Part shown: one piece after another, positions 1-4,899 of the stretch
Numbering within the stretch: position 1 is the stretch's first letter
Layout of the letters: each line of letters starts with the position of its first letter
Assembly (NCBI GenBank): GCA_003511125.1
Contig: DOJV01000041.1
Coordinates: forward strand, 5,417 to 16,786
Direction of reading: 5' to 3'
Origin: Candidatus Uhrbacteria bacterium
Lineage (GTDB): Bacteria > Patescibacteriota > Patescibacteriia > UBA9934 > GWF2-40-263
Length of the DNA: 11,370 bases
Position numbers and translations under genes: made by a program
The notes under the pieces: model-generated
What the model was told of the DNA's origin: nothing
Seen by the model: the letters and a program-made list of their open reading frames with translations, nothing else
Databases searched by the model: none

Positions 1-53
1 CTGGTGGAGGAGGTACGAGTAAGTGGTGAGTAAAAAAAGAGCAGAGAAGAGAA

Positions 54-371
54 TCAGTTGGTGGACGTCGAGGAGTTGAGGATTCCTACGATATCGTCAC
101 CGGTCTTGTTGTGTACCGCCATTTCTCGAGCTTTCGTGAGGAGGTCGGTGTGATCATGGTTCCGACCGTTGCCGAAGCAGTGACCCAGGGCGGTGGCCGC
201 GCTCATGATTTTTTGAACGCGATCGGGGCGTTCGATTGGGAGGAAGATAGCACTCTTGAACTCGTTGAGGAGTCCGAGGAGGTTTTGGCGGACGACGGCC
301 TGGTCGATGACGGTTCGGGTGCTGGCACGACGGCCGGACTTGGAAGCGGCGGAAGACGGGGCGAACGACAT
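54..371 (-). CDS. Small GC-rich protein of unknown function (105 aa)
   Basis: I do not recognise this protein. The first 20 residues are rich in Ser, Ala and Arg and probably disordered. Residues 21-62 look helical (VIDQAVVRQNLLGLL..., then the ERPDRVQK stretch). A His/Asp-rich patch follows (H64, C65, H72, D73, H74), then another helical stretch and a Ser/Thr/Asn tail. No signal peptide or membrane segment is visible. I chose ATG 371 because AGGAG lies 11 nt upstream; the longer TTG start at 401 would fall inside a leader hairpin (393-408). Codons are strongly C-ending (GCC, GTC, CTC, ATC, ACC), unlike the AAA/GTT/TTT-rich neighbours. That bias, the Shine-Dalgarno site and a good promoter argue for a real gene and against the opposing plus-strand frame. 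After the TGA stop there is a T7 tract on the coding strand but no convincing hairpin. Function unknown; it may be an acquired gene or a specially expressed class. Confidence 0.6.
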   Translation of the reverse strand: MSFAPSSAASKSGRRASTRTVIDQAVVRQNLLGLLNEFKSAIFLPIERPDRVQKIMSAATALGHCFGNGRNHDHTDLLTKAREMAVHNKTGDDIVGILNSSTSTN

Positions 372-382
372 CTGGGAACAAT

Positions 383-387
383 CTCCT
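383..387 (-). promoter_or_regulatory. Shine-Dalgarno site for the 54-371 gene
   Basis: AGGAG on the minus strand, 11 nt before ATG 371. It fixes the start of the small gene and stands out because none of the plus-strand genes in the window has a comparable site. The spacing is at the long end of the usual range. Confidence 0.5.
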
Positions 388-449
388 GTCTTGTGAGTCA
401 AGGCTCACGGTTTGCGGTGCTCCGGCCAAGAGTTTGGCACGGCTCGAAT

Positions 450-478
450 AGATTACAGGGTTTTGGGCTTGACGTCAA
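450..478 (-). promoter_or_regulatory. Promoter of the 54-371 gene
   Basis: On the minus strand a -35 TTGACG (478-473) and a -10 TAATCT (455-450) are separated by exactly 17 nt. The predicted transcript starts near 443 and has a leader of about 72 nt. That leader contains a small hairpin (GTGAG/CTCAC, 393-408) just before the Shine-Dalgarno site. The -35 overlaps the -35 of the opposing rpsB promoter. Confidence 0.55.
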
Positions 479-497
479 GATGGTTTTTATTTATACT
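469..497 (+). promoter_or_regulatory. rpsB-tsf promoter
   Basis: A sigma70-type promoter with -35 TTGACG (469-474), a 17-nt spacer and -10 TATACT (492-497). The predicted start is about 504, giving an rpsB leader of roughly 127 nt. The -35 is half of the palindrome TTGACGTCAA (469-478) that also serves the opposing promoter. Confidence 0.65.
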
Positions 498-503
498 TCA
501 GCC

Positions 504-630
504 ATTAAATCATTCAGGTGGAATCAGCCGATTTGTTTTCTCCCTTTAAAAAGGGTACAAATTCGGCCCGCCGAAGTTCTGCCTTGGTCGCGCAAGACGC
601 GGTCTCGGTAAGATAAAAAAGAAAAAAACT
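504..630 (+). promoter_or_regulatory. Possible structured leader of rpsB mRNA
   Basis: The predicted untranslated leader holds three short dyads in a row: CCCTTT/AAAGGG (542-555), TTCGG/CCGAA around CCCG (562-575) and CGCG/CGCG (589-601). They are followed by an A-rich stretch running into the start codon. Ribosomal protein S2 is known to control rpsB-tsf through the rpsB leader in Proteobacteria. Whether this leader does the same is an inference from position and local structure only; I cannot match it to a known motif. Confidence 0.3.
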
Positions 631-1362
631 ATGCCTACCATTCCTTCTCTTGAAGAAATGCTCAAGGCCGGCGTACATTTTGGCCATCAGGCCCAGCGCT
701 GGCATCCAAAAATGGAACAATATATTTTTGCTGAACGTGGTGGAATTCACATCATCAACCTTGAAGAAACTCAAAAACTTCTTAAAGAGGCTTGCGAATA
801 TTTAAAAGGCGTCGTCTCGCGCGGTGGCCTGGTTTTATTTGTCGGCACCAAACAACAGGCTCAAGAAGCCGTGTCTAAAGAAGCCACTCGTTGCGGCATG
901 CCTTATGTTTCCGAACGCTGGCTTGGCGGCACTCTGACTAACTTTAGCGAAATCAAAAAACTCATCCGTCGTTTAAGAACTTTAAAAGAACAGCAAGAAC
1001 GCGGGGAATTAAAAAAATATACCAAAAAAGAACAATTGTGGTTAACTCGCGAAATCGAAGATTTGGAAGTTAGAGTTGGTGGTATTCAAAACCTTGAACG
1101 TTTACCAGAAGTGGTTTTTGTCTTAGACATGCGTGGCGACAAGACCGCAGTTTTGGAAGCCAAAACTGTTAATCTTCCCATTATCGCAGTTTGTGACACC
1201 AACATTAATCCTGATAACGCCGACTTTATTATCCCGGCCAACGACGATGCCACCAAATCGTTAACTCTAATTACTCGTTTAATGGCCGACGCTGTAATCG
1301 AAGGTCGCAAAGTTTTTGAAACCGCCAAAGTCCAAGCCGCGGCCGCAAAAGAAAATAAATAA
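631..1362 (+). CDS. rpsB: 30S ribosomal protein S2
   Basis: Small-subunit protein uS2, which binds late in 30S assembly and helps anchor S1 where S1 exists. At 243 residues it has the normal family length. The N-terminal S2 signature is clear (GVHFGHQAQRWHPKM from residue 14, then IFAERGGIHIINLEET). It is followed by VLFVGTK (68-74), RWLGGTLTNF (96-105), a charged coiled-coil hairpin (about 106-150) and the C-terminal signature (NLERLPEVVFVLDMRGDK from 154, PIIAVCDTNINPD from 183, IPANDDATKS from 201). A short Ala/Lys tail ends the protein. The start has no Shine-Dalgarno site, only an A-rich run (AAAAAAGAAAAAAACT). It is transcribed with tsf, the common bacterial order. Confidence 0.98.
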   Translation: MPTIPSLEEMLKAGVHFGHQAQRWHPKMEQYIFAERGGIHIINLEETQKLLKEACEYLKGVVSRGGLVLFVGTKQQAQEAVSKEATRCGMPYVSERWLGGTLTNFSEIKKLIRRLRTLKEQQERGELKKYTKKEQLWLTREIEDLEVRVGGIQNLERLPEVVFVLDMRGDKTAVLEAKTVNLPIIAVCDTNINPDNADFIIPANDDATKSLTLITRLMADAVIEGRKVFETAKVQAAAAKENK

Positions 1363-1371
1363 TAAAAGAGT

Positions 1372-1447
1372 GAGGGACGGAGGCGGGTCTAAGGGGGCTT
1401 AGGAGGCGGATTGTTTTTTGATCCACCTCAGCCCCTTACGTCCCCTC
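1372..1447 (+). other. Large imperfect hairpin between rpsB and tsf
   Basis: The 107-nt gap between rpsB and tsf can fold into one long hairpin. The outer stem is GAGGGACG (1372-1379) with CGTCCCCTC (1439-1447, one bulge). An internal loop follows, then AAGGGG (1391-1396) with CCCCTT (1432-1437). The top stem is GAGGCGGAT/ATCCACCTC with one C-A mismatch, closed by a T-rich loop (1412-1420). No T tract follows, so it does not look like a terminator. It could tune tsf expression relative to rpsB, act as an RNA-processing or stability element, or be a dispersed repeat. Confidence 0.5.
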
Positions 1448-1469
1448 AGTTCATTACTTCCCTTAAAAT

Positions 1470-2060
1470 ATGATCGACGCAAAAACTGTCATGCAGTTGC
1501 GTGCCATGACTGGCGCCGCCATGATGGACGCCAAATCCGCTCTCGAAGAAGTCGGGGGTGACTTAACTCAAGCCGCTGAATTGTTGCGTAAAAAAGGCAT
1601 TGCCAAGGCCGATAAAAAAGCCGAGCGGGCCACCAAAGAAGGTCAGGTTTTTACCTATCTTCACAGCAACAAAAAACTCGGCGCCATGGTTGAACTTTTT
1701 TGCGAAACCGATTTTGTGGCCAAAACCGAACAATTTCAGACTTTGGGTAATGACTTGGTTTTGCATGTCGCGGCCATGAATCCAATCTACGTTAAACGCG
1801 AGGACGTTCCGGTTGAAATTATAGAAAAAGAAAAAGAAATCTACCGCGCCGAACTTTCCAGCCAAAACAAACCAGCCGAGATTATTGAGAAGATTATCGA
1901 AGGCAAGTTGAACAAGTTTTATTCTGACAATTGTTTCTTAGAACAGCAATTTGTTAAAGACGATACTCAGACTATCGAAGAACTAGTAAAAAGCGCTATT
2001 GGCACTTTGGGCGAAAACATGCAGGTTGGTCGAATCATGAGAATGAATCTTGGTGAGTAA
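1470..2060 (+). CDS. tsf: Elongation factor Ts (short form)
   Basis: Nucleotide exchange factor that releases GDP from EF-Tu during translation elongation. The N-terminal UBA-like domain is clear (MQLRAMTGAAMMDAKSALEE from residue 8, DLTQAAELLRKKG to 43). The core carries the diagnostic ETDFVAKTEQF (residues 79-89; the TDFV tetrad at 80-83 contacts EF-Tu). The protein is 196 residues, well short of the roughly 280 of E. coli EF-Ts and close to the short form of Thermus, so it has a reduced core. Residues 155-167 (CFLEQQFVKDDTQ) match the family's usual C-terminal motif. No Shine-Dalgarno site is visible. It is the second gene of the rpsB operon and is followed by a terminator. Confidence 0.97.
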   Translation: MIDAKTVMQLRAMTGAAMMDAKSALEEVGGDLTQAAELLRKKGIAKADKKAERATKEGQVFTYLHSNKKLGAMVELFCETDFVAKTEQFQTLGNDLVLHVAAMNPIYVKREDVPVEIIEKEKEIYRAELSSQNKPAEIIEKIIEGKLNKFYSDNCFLEQQFVKDDTQTIEELVKSAIGTLGENMQVGRIMRMNLGE

Positions 2061-2074
2061 AATTTGAGAATTCG

Positions 2075-2105
2075 AAAACCACCGAGCGTCAGCTTGGTGG
2101 TTTTT
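2075..2105 (+). terminator. Intrinsic terminator of rpsB-tsf
   Basis: A 9-bp stem CCACCGAGC (2079-2087) with GCTTGGTGG (2092-2100), one G-T wobble, loop GTCA and a T5 tail. AAAA before the stem extends it and gives a T run on the other strand too, so it may also work as a backup terminator for the converging gene at 2168-2497. Confidence 0.85.
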
Positions 2106-2119
2106 AGTAAAAAGGTTGT

Positions 2120-2148
2120 AAAAAAAGCACTTCAAGGAATGAAGCGCT
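2120..2148 (-). terminator. Intrinsic terminator of the 2168-2497 gene
   Basis: Read on the minus strand: AGCGCTTCA, loop TTCCT, TGAAGTGCT (one G-T wobble), then a run of T. It begins 20 nt after the stop codon of the minus-strand gene. On the plus strand it would carry an A-C mismatch and no T tail, so its orientation is clear. Confidence 0.75.
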
Positions 2149-2167
2149 GCGGTGAGGCGGGGGGCGA

Positions 2168-2497
2168 CTAGTCTTCGTCGGCCTCGGGAAAGCGGTAACC
2201 GCGAGGGGCTGAGACGAAGGTGATGGTGAAGGCGCTCTGGCCGCCATCGAGCGGGGAGCATTCGACCTGTATTTCGTCGCCTTCGTAGAAGAGGTTGGCG
2301 ATTTCGGTCATGGCTGCCTTGAGGTTGGGCCAGATCTTGTCGGTGGCGAAGGCGGCGGTGTCAAAGACCAAGGTGTCTTGACCACCGATTTGGACAACAC
2401 GGAAGTCTTCCTCCTCGACGCTCCACCTGATGTGTTCGTCGTGGCCGATGAGACGCTTGAGGACGCGTTTGAGTTGTTCTGGCCTCGGTGGACGCAT
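2168..2497 (-). CDS. Small GC-rich protein of unknown function (109 aa)
   Basis: I do not recognise this family. It has a basic N-terminus (MRPPRPEQLKRVLKRL), then an acidic stretch. A probably alpha/beta middle follows (FRVVQIGGQDTLVFD, a helix around WPNLKAAMTEIANLF, then strands EIQVEC and AFTITFVSAPRGYRF), with an acidic end EADED. There is no membrane segment or signal peptide, so it is likely cytoplasmic. ATG 2497 is chosen because AAAAAGGAG sits 6 nt upstream; a frame open 10 codons further lacks such a site. Codon choice is strongly C-ending (GCC, GAC, ATC, CTC, ACC, TTC). Hand-counted 60-nt lines are about 53-58% G+C, against about 33% in a sampled gap line. It is a self-contained unit with near-consensus promoter, ribosome site and terminator, converging on tsf. 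This resembles the 54-371 gene in style, but the two proteins share no visible similarity. Confidence 0.75.
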   Translation of the reverse strand: MRPPRPEQLKRVLKRLIGHDEHIRWSVEEEDFRVVQIGGQDTLVFDTAAFATDKIWPNLKAAMTEIANLFYEGDEIQVECSPLDGGQSAFTITFVSAPRGYRFPEADED

Positions 2498-2503
2498 GGT
2501 TGG

Positions 2504-2512
2504 CTCCTTTTT
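2504..2512 (-). promoter_or_regulatory. Shine-Dalgarno site for the 2168-2497 gene
   Basis: AAAAAGGAG on the minus strand, 6 nt before ATG 2497, close to the ideal spacing. It decides the start of this gene and contrasts with the Shine-Dalgarno-less plus-strand genes. Confidence 0.7.
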
Positions 2513-2535
2513 GAGCAGTGAGAGCACTCGAAGGT

Positions 2536-2564
2536 ATCTTATGGACCGAGAAGTTTTTTGTCAA
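2536..2564 (-). promoter_or_regulatory. Strong promoter of the 2168-2497 gene
   Basis: On the minus strand: a consensus -35 TTGACA (2564-2559), 17-nt spacer and -10 TAAGAT (2541-2536). The predicted start is near 2529, giving a leader of about 30 nt that contains the ribosome site. This is the best match to the sigma70 consensus in the window. Confidence 0.75.
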
Positions 2565-2584
2565 AAATGTGTGTATAGATTTTT

Positions 2585-2616
2585 TTGTTCAGAAAGATTC
2601 TTTTGTGGTAAAATAT
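2585..2616 (+). promoter_or_regulatory. Probable gap promoter
   Basis: TTGTTC (2585-2590), 18-nt spacer, -10 TAAAAT (2609-2614) within GTAAAATAT. The same GTAAAATA core, followed by a TAATTTTT-like stretch, lies in front of pgk and gpmI, which supports the call. The start codon of gap is about 170 nt away, with an inverted repeat in between, so the leader is unusually long for this window. Confidence 0.45.
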
Positions 2617-2669
2617 ACGCGTAATTTTTAAACAAAATCGTCATCAAGAGTTGATGTATTAGTCCAAGT

Positions 2670-2751
2670 CGTCATTGCGAGCGGGGCGGGGTAATCTAAA
2701 TCGGGTTCTAAGAATTCGAAGAGATTGCTTCGCGTGGCGCTCGCAATGACG
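2670..2751. repeat. CGTCATTGCGAGC inverted repeat (MITE/REP-like)
   Basis: Perfect 13-bp inverted termini, CGTCATTGCGAGC (2670-2682) and GCTCGCAATGACG (2739-2751), enclose 56 nt. These contain an inner matching pair AATCT (2693-2697)/AGATT (2722-2726) and the stretch GAGATTGCTTCGCG. Palindromic repeats built from GTCATTGCGAG and AGATTGCTTCG are, to my knowledge, dispersed in many unrelated bacterial genomes, including candidate-phyla genomes; that comparison is from memory. A degenerate right-end copy (GCTCGCGATGGCG, 2763-2775, 11 of 13 matching) follows at once. The element lies between the gap promoter and the gap start. Translated in frame it would add a spurious N-terminal extension to GAPDH. 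Confidence 0.75.
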
Positions 2752-2787
2752 GCCGTGGGTAGGCTCGCGATGGCGTCAACAGACACT

Positions 2788-3795
2788 ATGTTAAAAGTCT
2801 CCATCAACGGTTTCGGCCGAATTGGCCGCACGGTTTTCAAAGCTGGATTTGATCGTAAGAACATCGAATTCGTGGCCATTAACGATCTTACCGAACCGGC
2901 CATTCTGGCGCATCTTTTAAAATACGATTCGGTTTTTCGAACTTGGTCGCACAATGTTTCTTTTGATAAAAATCATTTGATCATCGACGGCAAAAAAATT
3001 CCGGTCGTGGCCGAGACTGATCCGGCCAAATTACCGTGGAAGCAATACTCTGTCGATGTCGTTCTCGAATGCACTGGTCGTTTTACTAACAAAGAAGCAG
3101 CCGAAGCTCATCTTACAGCCGGCGCCAAACGTGTCGTTATCTCTGCTCCAGCCAAAGAAGTTCCAACTTATCTCATGGGAGTAAATCATCAGAAATACAA
3201 AAAGTCCGAAAAAATTGTTAATAACGCTTCTTGCACCACTAACTCAATTGCCCCAGTTGCGGCGATTGTGGACGAAACTTTTGGTATCAAAAAAGCCATG
3301 ATGACCACCGTCCACTCGGTCACCGCCGAACAAAATATTGTCGATGGCTTGCCACCAAAACTCAAGCCAGACCTGCGTCGCGCTCGCTCGGCTCTTATCA
3401 ATATCGTCCCAACAACAACCGGTGCCGCCAAAGCGACTTACGAAGTTGTTCCGAATTTGAAAGGCAAGTTCGACGGTTTGGCCATTCGAGTTCCTTCAAT
3501 TGATGTTTCGCTTTCCGATTTTACTTTTCTTTTAAAGAAAAAAACCACGGTCGAAGAAATTAATGCGGTTTTTAAAAAAGCCTCCAAGTCGCCGCGCTGG
3601 AAAGGAATTCTTGGAGTCTCAGAGGTTCCGTTGGTCTCGACTGATTTTATTGGTCATTCCTGTTCTTCGGTTGTCGATTTGGAAATGACTCGAGTTGTTG
3701 ACGGTGATTTGGTTAAAGTTCTTGCCTGGTACGATAACGAGTGGGGTTATTCCGAGCGGTTGATGGACTTGGCGGAATTTGTTGGTAAAAAGTAG
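2788..3795 (+). CDS. gap: Glyceraldehyde-3-phosphate dehydrogenase, type I
   Basis: Oxidative phosphorylation of glyceraldehyde-3-phosphate to 1,3-bisphosphoglycerate with NAD+, the first energy-conserving step of lower glycolysis; cytosolic tetramer in the family. The 335 residues are of normal length. The Rossmann motif INGFGRIGR (6-14) is followed by D33, which favours NAD over NADP. The catalytic centre NASCTTN has C149, and H176 lies in TTVHSVT (usually HSYT). NIVPTTTGAAKA (205-216) and WYDNEWGYS (314-322) are intact. ATG 2788 gives the family N-terminus (MLKVSINGFGR). The frame stays open 21 codons further upstream only because it runs through the right arm of the inverted repeat; ATG 2770 is a possible alternative. 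No Shine-Dalgarno site. The phosphoesterase gene follows after 5 nt. Confidence 0.96.
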   Translation: MLKVSINGFGRIGRTVFKAGFDRKNIEFVAINDLTEPAILAHLLKYDSVFRTWSHNVSFDKNHLIIDGKKIPVVAETDPAKLPWKQYSVDVVLECTGRFTNKEAAEAHLTAGAKRVVISAPAKEVPTYLMGVNHQKYKKSEKIVNNASCTTNSIAPVAAIVDETFGIKKAMMTTVHSVTAEQNIVDGLPPKLKPDLRRARSALINIVPTTTGAAKATYEVVPNLKGKFDGLAIRVPSIDVSLSDFTFLLKKKTTVEEINAVFKKASKSPRWKGILGVSEVPLVSTDFIGHSCSSVVDLEMTRVVDGDLVKVLAWYDNEWGYSERLMDLAEFVGKK

Positions 3796-3800
3796 CGCCT

Positions 3801-4709
3801 ATGCGCTGGTGGATGTTTGAAGGGGCGATTTGGTTTTTTTTGATCGCGGTTGGCGCCGCTTTGATCGAAGTTTTTACAACTCATCGTTTAAAAATCAAAA
3901 AATCAAGTACGGTTTTTCTGTCCGTGCTTGTTTTGTTGGTTGCCTGGAGTGTAATTTTTTTCGGAAGTTTTATTGAGCCAAGAACTTTAATCGTTCGTTC
4001 GGAAAATTATTCTTTGTTTGCCGGGGTTGAGAATTTGCGCGCGGTTTTGATTTCAGATACTCATGTTGGACCGTATAAAAACGCCAGTTGGATAAATGAA
4101 ATTGTGAACAAGAGTAACGCCGAGCGTCCTGACCTGGTTTTTCTTCTCGGTGATTATATTCTCGGCGCCGAGGGTGATGTTCGCGATCTCGATCGCTTTG
4201 GTGATTTGTCGGCGTCGCTTGGAGTTTACGCGATTCTTGGCAATCACGATTACGATAACGATCGCGATCTCGAAGTTCAGAATAAACTTGAGAGTTTAGG
4301 AATTCGAGTTTTGCGAAACGAGAATGAAAAAATAATTTTGTCCGATGGCCGTGAATTTTATTTGGCCGGCGTTGCTGATTTGTGGAACGATGCCGATTTG
4401 GAAAAAACTTTTTCTGGTTTGACCGAGGCTGACGAGGTAATTCTTTTGTCGCACAATCCTGACGCGGTTTTAGATTCAGAAATTCGTTTGGCCGACTTAA
4501 TGCTTTCCGGCCACACACACGGCGGCCAAATCCGTTTGCCGTTTTTCGGTGCGGTTTCCAAGATTCCGACAATCCTCGGACACAAGTATGATAAAGGTTG
4601 GTTTGAGTTGAATGGTCTGAATTTTTTTATCACCTCCGGCACCGGCGAAATGGGCCCACGAGCCCGTCTGTTTAATCCGCCGGAGATTGTGGTGTTGGAA
4701 ATGGAGTAA
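3801..4709 (+). CDS. Membrane-anchored calcineurin-like metallophosphoesterase (YaeI/YkuE type)
   Basis: Two hydrophobic segments (about 8-28 and 38-58) anchor the protein, with a catalytic domain from about residue 78. All dinuclear-metal motifs are present: SDTHVG (D86, H88), LLGDYI (D118), GNHD (N148, H149), LSHNPD (H218) and SGHTHGGQ (H238, H240), followed by the C-terminal TSGTGEMGPRARLFNPPE. This layout matches the YaeI/YkuE subfamily, whose characterised members act on lipid-linked or wall-linked phosphoesters. The substrate here cannot be deduced. The domain could face either side of the membrane; two segments with basic residues between them are compatible with an N-in topology and an inward catalytic domain, but this is uncertain. 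It starts 5 nt after the gap stop without a Shine-Dalgarno site, so it is probably co-transcribed and translationally coupled. Confidence 0.88.
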   Translation: MRWWMFEGAIWFFLIAVGAALIEVFTTHRLKIKKSSTVFLSVLVLLVAWSVIFFGSFIEPRTLIVRSENYSLFAGVENLRAVLISDTHVGPYKNASWINEIVNKSNAERPDLVFLLGDYILGAEGDVRDLDRFGDLSASLGVYAILGNHDYDNDRDLEVQNKLESLGIRVLRNENEKIILSDGREFYLAGVADLWNDADLEKTFSGLTEADEVILLSHNPDAVLDSEIRLADLMLSGHTHGGQIRLPFFGAVSKIPTILGHKYDKGWFELNGLNFFITSGTGEMGPRARLFNPPEIVVLEME

Positions 4710-4713
4710 AAGG

Positions 4714-4848
4714 TGTAAAAGTGTAAACCCGGCAGCTGCCTGGTAAAAGTATAAAATTATGGCGGCATACGATTTTTACAAAGCTTCGTCACGAAGCTGA
4801 TTTTACATTTTTACAAGGTTTTGCTGCGAAGCCGATTTTACACTTTTA
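4714..4848. repeat. Nested inverted repeats with two tandem 35-nt hairpins
   Basis: The outer arms TAAAAGTGTAAA (4716-4727) and TTTACACTTTTA (4837-4848) are perfect 12-bp inverted repeats. Inside them, GTAAAAGTATAAAAT (4743-4757) pairs 13 of 15 with ATTTTACATTTTTAC (4799-4813). The right part consists of two adjacent 35-nt units (4773-4807 and 4808-4842). Each has TTTTTACA, a 7-8 bp hairpin (AGCTTCGT/ACGAAGCT; GGTTTTG/CGAAGCC) and GATTTTACA. They match at 28 of 35 positions, and the differences are all transitions that keep both stems paired, using G-T wobbles in the second. The hairpins followed by T-rich sequence could terminate the gap operon. The block fills most of the 190-nt space between the phosphoesterase gene and pgk; no gene is visible in it. 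Confidence 0.6.
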
Positions 4849-4865
4849 TGATTCCTCAAAATATA

Positions 4866-4898
4866 GTAAAATATTGTTGCTAATTTTTCTTACATTTT
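4866..4898 (+). promoter_or_regulatory. pgk promoter -10 and leader, shared with gpmI
   Basis: GTAAAATA with -10 TAAAAT at 4867-4872; only weak -35 candidates lie upstream (TTTATG at 4845-4850). The start codon follows 27 nt after the -10, so the mRNA leader is about 20 nt and has no ribosome site. These 33 bases match the region before gpmI (8166-8198) at 26 positions without gaps. Confidence 0.45.
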
Positions 4899-4899
4899 T

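Noticed and set aside
1..53. Terminator after the 54-371 gene
   Set aside because: The minus strand has a T7 tract (38-32) preceded by a pyrimidine-rich stretch but no stem of useful length, so no intrinsic terminator can be claimed.
111..611. 166-codon open frame on the plus strand upstream of rpsB
   Set aside because: Its first part is the antisense of the 54-371 gene, it runs through both promoters into the rpsB leader, and it has no ribosome site. The C-ending codon bias and Shine-Dalgarno site favour the minus strand.
2670..2751. Inverted repeat as a transcription terminator or CRISPR-like repeat
   Set aside because: No T tail follows either strand directly and there is only one full unit, so neither a terminator nor an array. 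A dispersed palindromic repeat fits better.
2725..2787. 21-residue N-terminal extension of GAPDH
   Set aside because: It is translated from the right arm of the inverted repeat and its degenerate copy. The family N-terminus begins at ATG 2788. ATG 2770 remains possible but unsupported.
2430..2954. Open frames across the promoter, repeat and gap start on both strands (2430-2624 plus, 2628-2954 minus)
   Set aside because: They cover the minus-strand gene's promoter, the inverted repeat and the start of gap in the wrong frame. No ribosome site or recognisable motif.
3970..4572. 200-codon minus-strand open frame inside the phosphoesterase gene
   Set aside because: Entirely antisense to a gene with complete metallophosphoesterase motifs. 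The translation is low-complexity Arg/Asn/Gln-rich, typical of a shadow frame.
4764..4802. Small open frame starting ATGGCGGCATACG
   Set aside because: Only 13 codons, overlapping the tandem hairpins, with no ribosome site; better explained as part of the repeat block.
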